Of a stretch of DNA of 64,000 bases, positions 56,726 through 64,000 are shown piece by piece. This DNA comes from Punctularia strigosozonata HHB-11173 SS5 (lineage: Eukaryota; Basidiomycota; Agaricomycetes; Corticiales; Punctulariaceae), in assembly GCF_000264995.1 (NCBI RefSeq), contig NW_006767439.1, positions 1-64,000 on the forward strand, read 5' to 3'. The number at the start of each line of letters is the position of its first letter. The first letter of the stretch is position 1. The notes under the pieces were generated by a model, which was given only the letters and a program-made list of their open reading frames with translations, did no database searches and was not told the DNA's origin. The translations under genes were made by a program, and so were the position numbers.

Positions 56726-58099
56726 TTAATATGGCTTCAAGTATTTTGGTTCCTCGGAAATGTGTCCAGGCGAGGGGAATGGAATACGTTCCGAAGGATC
56801 GTAAGGATCGACGAAGGACATTGGCGGAGGCGGGGGATCGAGGCTCGCATAATGTTCTCGGCCATTCCTAGTCATTTGTGCCGCCGCAGGAAGTTCAGCG
56901 GCCTTGTATTGTTTCTGTGCAGCCCTTTTCGCTATGAAGTTCCTGCAAGCTCCGTAGATTTTGACTACCACGTAGGTCAAAAATATCAAACCCAAGAGTG
57001 CACCGATGACTATGCCTGCAATTGCCGCCTGCGAGAGGTGCTTTTTGTGGGCCGGGTCGATCAGAGGAAGACTAGCAGCGATGGTGGTATTGAGACAGGC
57101 TAGGAAAGTCGTGTTGACAGAAGCAGGTAGAGGGGTGACAGATATGTTGGGTGGGGCAGTTGTATTCGAGGGCGGCATATTCGATGGTAAAGCGGCCGTG
57201 TTGTTGTATCCATCAAGAGAGAGCCCGAAGGACGAGGCGCGGTACCACTGCACGAACTGCTCTGGTTTCGGAAGCGACGAGTTTGATTCGTTGTCAAACC
57301 CGGTGAAAGGAGTGATAGACGAGGTGGAGTTGCTTGCGCCACATTGGGCGATTATGGCCTCCAAAACGGTAGTCACAGACGACTTGTCGCCGATGAGACG
57401 GTACGTCTGGGTTGTGGTGGTCACATTGGAGGTGACTGTGGCAGTCGTCGTGTTCCCCCCTGGCCGTTGATCTTCGTGTTCGTGATACTTCGAGATGCAG
57501 ACATGTGAGCTTGCAACGAGTGTCAATATTGATGCGAATACGCACTTCATCGCATCCATAGTAATGCTGGTGCACCGGAACGGGCCAAAAGACATACGGA
57601 AACGGCCGCTCTTCTACCCAGTAGCCACCACCACCGTACGTGTAGCCGCTACCGTAGCGCGACGTGCCATAGATATCGTTCTGCGAGTAAGGTACTGAGA
57701 TAGAGTTCTTATCGGAATCAAGGTTCGTACCCTGGTTCCACCGCCTGCACGGCGTCCCGCGAATGGATTTCCGCTCGGTAGCTTGAAGGGTTTGCCACCG
57801 CCACTCGATAAGGACGACGCTTTGCGCCCTCCGCTCGACGATCCTAGGGAAAGGCTGCCGATGCGCGAGCCACTGGACTTCGAGCCGCTGCTGGACGACT
57901 TTCCACTGGACGAAGAGGACTTGCCCCCAGACGAAGATGATTTACCACCAGATGACGAAGACTTCCCGCCATGTCCACCGCCATGCCCTCCACCGCCGTG
58001 ACCGCCACCTCCTTTGCGAGGAAACAAACCTAGTGAGCGGAGGAGCGAGTGGACGTGGGAGGACCGGTCAAAGGGTTCGGGGCGCAGAATTGCAACCAT
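56726..58099 (-). CDS. Gly/Ser-rich single-pass membrane protein
   Basis: Three exons, all phase 0: 57731-58099, 57546-57680 and 56726-57487, with introns of 50 and 58 nt; 421 residues. Exon 1 begins MVAILRPEPFDRSSHVHSLL, then LFPRKGGGGHGGGGHGGGHG and four to five GGKSSSS-like repeats. Splicing joins GRRAGGGTR to NDIYGTSRYGSGYTYGGGGY and FPYVFWPVPVHQHYYG. The third exon is an Asn/Thr-rich ectodomain (many NxT/NxS sites) ending before HLSQAAIAGIVIGALLGLIF, the single membrane helix, and a cytosolic tail with Pro runs ending EEPKYLKPY. The exon 3 frame alone has an ATG at 57595, but that reads through an intron. A TATA box at 58172-58179 favours the ATG at 58099 over one at 58161. I know similar plans from other Agaricomycetes; the function is unknown. 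Confidence 0.72.
57846..58010 (-). repeat. Gly/Ser/Lys codon repeat in the membrane-protein gene
   Basis: Tandem codon repeats encoding GGGGHGGGGHGG then units of GGKSSSS and variants (SSSGK, GSKSSGS). Units are near 18-21 nt and slightly diverged, so length variation between strains is likely. Confidence 0.7.
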
Positions 58100-59770
58100 G
58101 GGAGGGTCTCGCGAGTGAAGCGGCGGAGAAGTTGGACGGGAAAGATGGAGAGAAGTAGCATGTAGCGGGCGCTTTTATACAAAACTTGCACAATGCAAGT
58201 CCGGACAGAAGAGAACAGATGGTGGCGATGATGACATGTACAGCCTGTATAGGCGCTGATGCGACCGGCCACGCGGCGCGCACTGCCGGACATGCAGCCC
58301 TTGAGAACAGCCAGTTACAGCTAAACAGCAGTGATCTGACGTAGATCGCCTTCGCTGGATAGACCGGAGCACACGAGCATTCAATCACCGCATATTGCTG
58401 AGACCGAGAGACAATCGGATTATACTGTTACCAGGTTGCCGAGCGACATAACTTCTTTCACTCTATGTGGACTCACATGCAGTGGCCTTGTTCGATCGAG
58501 CGGCGATCGTACCTACTACACAACACTGTGCTGATAACAGAACAACGCCGGATACAATAAGTAGGAGAGACAGGTGGAAGTAGCACTATGGCAATATTGT
58601 TTTGCGGTGTGGCTCAAGGGATTCTGAGACGCTACCGTGGACAATCCGCTATGTCAGGAAAGAGCCGTCAGCGGGACAACGAATATGGCTTCGGTGGCAG
58701 CAACCGGTAGGCCGAGCAGAATCGTCCCACGGCGTACAAGAACGCTGTATCTTGTACGTATAGGGCTTCGGAGACTCGCCTGTAAATCCAACAGTTAGCC
58801 AATCCTGGTCATCGCAACGATGTGGGTTTCGCGTTCCATGAGAGCATGGCAAAACGAGAATCAACTAATATCACCAACAAATGTTCGCTGCGTACGCCCC
58901 ACGAACTTGCCGTTGGCACAGGTGCTCTCTGGTTACACGGACGCGTTCCTCATGAGACGTGTATGCGCAATGTCGGGGGACCCACCCATCGAAGTTGTCG
59001 GGCTCGAGTTAGTTGTTGCCCCGAGCAGTGCGCAGTTTGCAGCAACCTGCCGCGTTAAATAGCGTCGCGTGCATTCCAGGCCGTGGCACACGGAGTTGAG
59101 GAGGCTGAGCGCGATGCGGTATTGGCACAGATTGACGTTGGCTGATACACCGTCCCAGGCGGATGAATGGTGCGTGGTCCCAACGCACCGAGGGTTCTAT
59201 CAGACTGCAGAAGGCGAGCTGCGCTGCGGCAGTGAATGGAGAACGTCGGTGATCGGAAGCCCTCTGCCCACCTTGCCCAGCTCGGCCGGAAAACTTCGCA
59301 CATACATGTTCATAATAGGCGGAAGCGCGATAAACGATCGTGTGTTCGACATGCTCAAGACACGCGGTTATCAAGGTTGGGCTGCGATAATCTTCGGCAT
59401 TCAAGAAGGACGAGTTCATAGATGCGAGCCTGATAGACTCCAGAGCTCCAGTCACGCTGACGTGCCGTCACTGTCGATCGTAGGATCGTGCATGAGGTTC
59501 CTGGAGGCGATTCCGACGAAGAAGTCGTCGTTCAAGATGAAGGAGAGCTGGAAAATGCCGTACGTGTACTGATACCCGCTCGTTTCACGTGACGGACTTT
59601 TGGCTGTATCGGCGTTGACTCCTCTGTTCCGTTATACGCGGTCCCTCGTCTCCATCGAGGGAGGTTGACGCGGACGATCCACGCGATTGCCGTGAAACTG
59701 AACGCGACCGGGAGGCTTGACCGCTCCTCTGACAAGATTGCTCGTACACTGCTGTTTCATTGCGGAGACT
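58100..59770. other. intergenic stretch
   Basis: Begins with the promoter of the Gly/Ser-rich gene (TATAAAAG on the minus strand at 58172-58179). At 58,820-59,570 long open frames overlap on both strands; neither shows a domain or a consistent splice pattern. The promoter of the BUB2-like gene is at the right end. Confidence 0.35.
58172..58179 (-). promoter_or_regulatory. TATA box of the Gly/Ser-rich membrane-protein gene
   Basis: TATAAAAG on the minus strand. A transcript starting about 30 bp downstream would begin after the ATG at 58161, so the next ATG, 58099, is taken as start. Confidence 0.45.
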
Positions 59771-61068
59771 ATGTCGTCGGCGGCGGCTACCGCCCACTCG
59801 TTCAATAAAATACTCGCTCTCCCAAAGCTAGCCTCTAAGCACAGGACTACCGCAGACATCGACGAGGCTATCAAGAAACTCAGACGCTTGATTCTAGTGG
59901 AAGGCATCCCTTCAGCCATAGTGCGTAGGCAATGAGTATAGCCAACCATGCACAGCTTGACGATGCTCCATAGGATCCTACACTACGGCCGCGGATATGG
60001 AAGATCCTACTGGGGCTAGGCCCCGATGATATACCCGCAGACCTCTTCCTGTACTACGTTGGTCGCGGACCATGTGAAGTACGCGAGAAAATCAGGAACG
60101 ACACGTTCAGGTGAGTATCTTGTCGTGGCCACGGAAATGTCTGCCGGTATGCTTGCGTACATGCCAGTTTACGGATGTCATATTCGTTACAGGACGTTGG
60201 CCACGGACCGCGGCTTCAAGGAACGTGTGCGTGAAGACATGCTGGTTCGGCTCCTTGATGCCTTCGTTTGGCGCTCGCAAGGTGAGATCAGGCCTTTGCG
60301 TCGCGAAATGTCCGCCTGAGTTGCTACCCAGATCGTCCTGAACAAGCCCTTGGTTTCACTTACGTCCAAGGCATGAACGTCCTCGCCGCACCTTTCTTGT
60401 ACACCTTGCCGTCCGAAGTCGAGGCATTCTTCTGCTTTGCCAAGTTCATAGAGGAATCATGTCCCTTGTATGTTCAACCGACGCTAGAGGGTGTCCATCG
60501 CGGCTTGAAGGTGCGTGGGATGCGCATGCGTAGTTTAGCGCGTTGCTGACGGGGAGTGCACAGTTACTGGATCGTTGCCTGAAGATCGTCGACCCTGAGC
60601 TGTATGCATACCTTCGGTCTAAAAGGCTTTCTGCTGAGATCTATGCCTTCCCATGTGAGATCGCCGCAAAGTGTTGTGGAACGGATGCTGACCTCCATTC
60701 CCTTTCCATCAGCTGTACTGACCCTATGCGCTTGCACTCCTCCCCTCGATCAAGTCCTTCAGCTATGGGACTTCCTGCTCGCATTCGGCGTCCACCTGAA
60801 CATACTCTGTGTGATCGCGCAGTTACTTCTCATCCGAGATGATGTGATGGCGTGCCCATCGTGGGTGTTTCAGCCTTACCACCGCTCTTAGATTGCTAAG
60901 AATATCACATTGATCAGGCCTATGCGAATGCTCCGGACATTCCCCCCGTTAGATGCTCAGCCGGTTATAGGCATCGCGGTGACCCTTGTGCGGGATCTCC
61001 CTCCAGAGTTGTATGACGAGCTCGTTAGGCATCCATACGAGCTTCGCGGGAACGAAGGGGGACGCTAG
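59771..61068 (+). CDS. BUB2: BUB2/Cdc16-type TBC-domain GTPase-activating protein
   Basis: The Rab-GAP-like catalytic partner in the two-component GAP (Bub2-Bfa1 in budding yeast, Cdc16-Byr4 in fission yeast) that restrains the mitotic exit or septation GTPase at spindle pole bodies. The start at 59771 gives MSSAAATAHSFNKILALPKL. The protein continues KKLRRLILVEGIPSAI, then, across an intron, DPTLRPRIWKILLGLGPDDI. The TBC dual fingers are both present: IRNDTFR (IxxDxxR, arginine finger, completed by splicing to TLATDRGFKERV) and TYVQGMNVLAAPFLYT (YxQGM, glutamine finger). Then EAFFCFAKFIEESCPLY, LKIVDPELYAYLRSKRL, LDQVLQLWDFLLAFGVHLNI and the C-terminal DLPPELYDELVRHPYELRG. About 330 residues, a bare TBC domain as in BUB2. 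All key residues are intact. The BUB2 label against other small TBC proteins is by size and motif wording. Confidence 0.85.
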
Positions 61069-64000
61069 TTCGCTGTCTCGTGTGGATCGCTCAAGAAAGT
61101 TGTCGATACTCTACTGCTATCTCGCTGTCAGGTCAGTCGCTCCCTGACCCGCATTGACTGCCGAACTGACTCGATAAATTTGTACTAGTCGCTGTCGTTT
61201 CCGGAATCATGTATTCATAGCCGTGGTCATGTTGTGTATTCCCTAGCCGTTTCTCTTGGTATTGGATCATCTGATGTTATTCACGAGCGACACCCTTACG
61301 ATAGCGAGTAAGTCGACCCCCTCTCTGTGCTACGCCGGCACTCTGCTCATTCGCACATCAGGACTCGTGCAAATACTCCGCGAAACCGCTTCAACGAAAA
61401 CGCGCTGGGCGAATGTCATCAGGCATGGCGAAGTCCACTTTGCTCCTCATGTATATCAACGAGCACCGGACTGGCCAAAGCGGCGACTCCATCGCCCCAG
61501 ACGTCGAGAAATTGTGAGTTCGAGTGGTGCCATTCGTCTATTCTGTGATCTAGGGTCCAAAGAGCGAGGGCGTTCCCTTCGTGCCCCAATTAGCGTCGTG
61601 GCGCGCAGAGCGTTCTCGGCCCTCCACTTTACCCGACCGAGCGCATATCTTGCTTCGTGCGTCCGACTCGCCTTGTGGCGCCGTTCCGACGTTCGAGCGT
61701 TCACACATCCTTCTCAGGGTTTGGGCGAGGTCGTTACCCCTTCGGGCCAGAAGCGTGGCCACAGCTCTGAAGCGGATGGGCGCGCCAATGCCTCGTTTGG
61801 TACCAATGGCGGTCTTGCCTTACGTCGTTGAGCGCAGCTGCGCCGCCGGCTGGGCCACGAGCTGGCACAGTTAACCCGGCTTTTGGCGCACGCCTCTGCA
61901 TCTGGCATGCGTACATCTCGTTGGACGTTACCTTGTCTCGCAACAGCGGTATTAGGCATCAAGTTGCGGATACTCGAGCACTCACGCGCCCCGATGGCGT
62001 TCCGGGACGTTCCTCACGCGACTGATTTTGCTCACAACATCCGGTAGCTAGCGTTGGCATGTCCCGTTCAGAAAGCGGAAGGACGCCAGTCCGAAGTCGC
62101 CATCAAGCTCTACCATCTCCAGCTTCTGGTCTATGTCGGACAAGTGGGCCCGAGACCTCGGGTGCGCGATGGCGTCTCGGATCTCGAGAGGAGGAGGTTT
62201 GTATGCCGAGCTCGCATCGACATCCGACATGACCTGGAGCGATCCCGACCACCAACCAGGGAGCGCCCTTCTCTTCGATATGCCTTGGGTTTGAACGAAA
62301 ACGTCGTCTGGAGAGGAGATAACCTACGTTGGCGTCGGTGCGACCAGTGAGACGCTCCTCGGACTAGTCTTTCTTGGCTGTCGGGCTGGCAGTAAGGTTA
62401 GGATGATTGTGACAAATCCTATCCACAACCGAAACGCACCTTTGTTCGCAGTCACACTCGCGCTTTGTGTGCTGTGGAGCTGGAGTGCGGCAAATCAAGG
62501 AAGGGAAATCATCTCCGCGTACGCTGCTGTGCTCCACGCTGGATCACACACCTTCTCCCAGCGAGCCTGAAAGGCGTCCGTACCATCAAGTGGTACCCTG
62601 TCGCGGGAGCGCGAATTGCCTTGCTCGATCATCACCTGAAACGGCTTCGTCGAAGAAAATAGACAAAGCACAGCTCACGAAGGATGATTATCGACGAATG
62701 TGTAGTCTCTTATGCCAACCGGACCCATTAGCCATCGACGAGGCGGGCACTGCCTCACGCGACAGCCGTTCGTGATGGGCATGTTCGCTGGCTCTTGCAG
62801 GCGGGTGGAGGCGAGTGGATTGTTTCGTACGTCAAACAAGGGCCGGCGACGCTCATGAGAGAAACAGGTCTCCATTGCCAGCGGCTTGCGTTTTAACGCA
62901 TGAAAGTACGGGTCCAGAGGTTCAGGAAGATGAAGACCCCGTCCGCCCGTTAACGCCGTGGAGCAACGCACTGGGGCGAGGTCGCCGGTGGGATATTTCT
63001 TCCAAGGGGACGAGGGTCGCAGACTGCTGCGGGCAAGTTTCGCCAGGGTTTCACGCATGATTACGGCCCATCTCCCTTCCCGTCATCCGGAGCAATTTTT
63101 CTCGTTCGCCTGTGCGTCACCCTGCGCTATGAATTCTCGTGCAGGCCAGGTCCCGACGTTTCGGCGCTCGTAGCAATGGGTGTGCAATGCCGGCAATGTG
63201 CAACGGTCGAAGCGCTGGCGAGCGCGCGGCCGCATCGCCGGCATCGTCTTCTCGAAGCGCTTTCGAGGCGCGCGATTACTCGTTGCCATCGTTGTCTAGA
63301 ACCTGCGGCGGGAGGTCTGGACCGCCGCGGTGTGGGGTACCCGTCCATGCTCCCCCGCCCCGCCTCGAGGCAAAGCGACCTCGACTTGATTTGCCTCGAC
63401 GTCACACGCCCAATTGTATGGTGCAGAGGTTTTATGCGATCGCGACGGTCCACGCGCTCACGGGTGGACGTCTGCTCGGTTCAATGGCAAGGCGGGGTAC
63501 GTGATATAGCACCACCGCGCCGTACGCGCGCTCCCTTTTGATCACAGATCCGGGTCCAAAATGAAAATCTCTGCTCGGATACGTTGGACCAAAATTGCCG
63601 ACGGTGCCGCGATCGCCCGGGCACCCCAATTTGCAAACCAGGCAGGGCCTTTTACGCAGCGTCACCGCGTCCGCGCGCGAGAGCACGAGCAAGACGAGGT
63701 CCGTCCGGTCAACAGCAGGGCCTTCCTGATGGCCTATGTTAGCGCCTTGATGTATACCGTACGCTTGCGACCTATCCATGTCACGAAACGAGACGTGATG
63801 GCGCGGGTCGTGGAGGATAAAACCCCCATTTTTGTTAGTCGTTACTCTATAAGGCGAGGAGTCGTGGCAGGTTTCTGATCGCGCGAAGGGGACGACGATC
63901 TCGAGAACCGCTGGCATCTCCAGGAACCACGCCCGTTATGGGAGCGTCATCGTCTTTCGGTCGGACTGACCGGCATCTTAGATCCCCTCGGTAGAATGGG
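61069..64000. other. gene-poor right end of the window
   Basis: About 3 kb of GC-rich DNA with many overlapping open frames on both strands (for example 61,256-61,831 plus and 63,432-63,917 minus). None shows a domain, codon bias or consistent splice pattern. It could be intergenic DNA, old decayed repeats or the edge of a gene that continues beyond 64,000. No call. Confidence 0.35.

Noticed and set aside
57595-57595. ATG at 57595 as the start of a separate membrane-protein gene
   Set aside because: That start lies in exon 2 and the frame reads through the second intron; splicing joins it to the Gly/Ser-rich exon with all phases zero and gives a coherent protein.
59009-59572. Overlapping frames of 148 and 167 codons on opposite strands
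   Set aside because: I could not find a family or a consistent splice pattern for either, so no gene is called.
63432-63917. 161-codon minus frame near the right end
   Set aside because: Low coding character and overlaps a plus frame of similar length; may be part of a gene outside the window but cannot be supported.
1-64000. tRNA genes, rRNA, CRISPR arrays, telomere repeats
   Set aside because: No cloverleaf with A and B boxes that I would defend, no rRNA segment, no spaced direct-repeat array and no telomeric hexamer runs were seen by eye. A tRNA scan would be decisive for the first.

Overview
This window looks like nuclear DNA of a mushroom-forming basidiomycete (Agaricomycetes). The genes are dense and on both strands. 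They are split by many 45-80 bp GT-AG introns, and several proteins belong to families I know mainly from this group: DUF6533 membrane proteins, a DUF6699 protein, F-box-like/LRR proteins, MYND proteins and a Gly/Ser-rich membrane protein. There is no operon structure, no CRISPR array and no convincing RNA gene. All gene models below were spliced by eye from the sequence.

Layout. 1-3.6 kb is gene-poor: a GC-rich minisatellite interrupted by a 683 bp terminal-inverted-repeat element. 3.6-20.7 kb holds conserved housekeeping genes: PCNA with a large charged insert (-), an HMG-box transcription factor (+), class II fructose-bisphosphate aldolase (+), an O-fucosyltransferase-like membrane enzyme (+), exosome subunit RRP46 (+), a Cof-type HAD phosphatase (+) and a possible small secreted protein (-). 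20.7-31.4 kb has an F-box-like protein (-), a chitin deacetylase (-), a DUF6533 membrane protein (-) and a long gene-poor stretch that ends in a perfect 123 bp tandem duplication. 31.6-43.3 kb has a first MTEYDYSP protein (+), a DUF6699 protein (+), a GH5 glucanase (-), a MYND zinc-finger protein (+) and a second MTEYDYSP protein (-). 43.3-48.4 kb is mostly a decayed gene, perhaps a homeobox transcription factor. 48.4-61.1 kb has an F-box/LRR protein (-), mitochondrial ribosomal protein uS7m (+), a third MTEYDYSP protein (-), a second DUF6533 protein (+), the Gly/Ser-rich membrane protein (-) and a BUB2/Cdc16-type TBC GAP (+). 61.1-64 kb has no gene that I recognise.

Two themes link the genes. 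Chitin deacetylase and GH5 glucanase both act on the fungal wall. PCNA, BUB2, RRP46, aldolase and uS7m are core growth functions. The most unusual content is the set of three paralogues that all begin MTEYDYSP, share one intron position and end in a basic tail. I know of no function for them.
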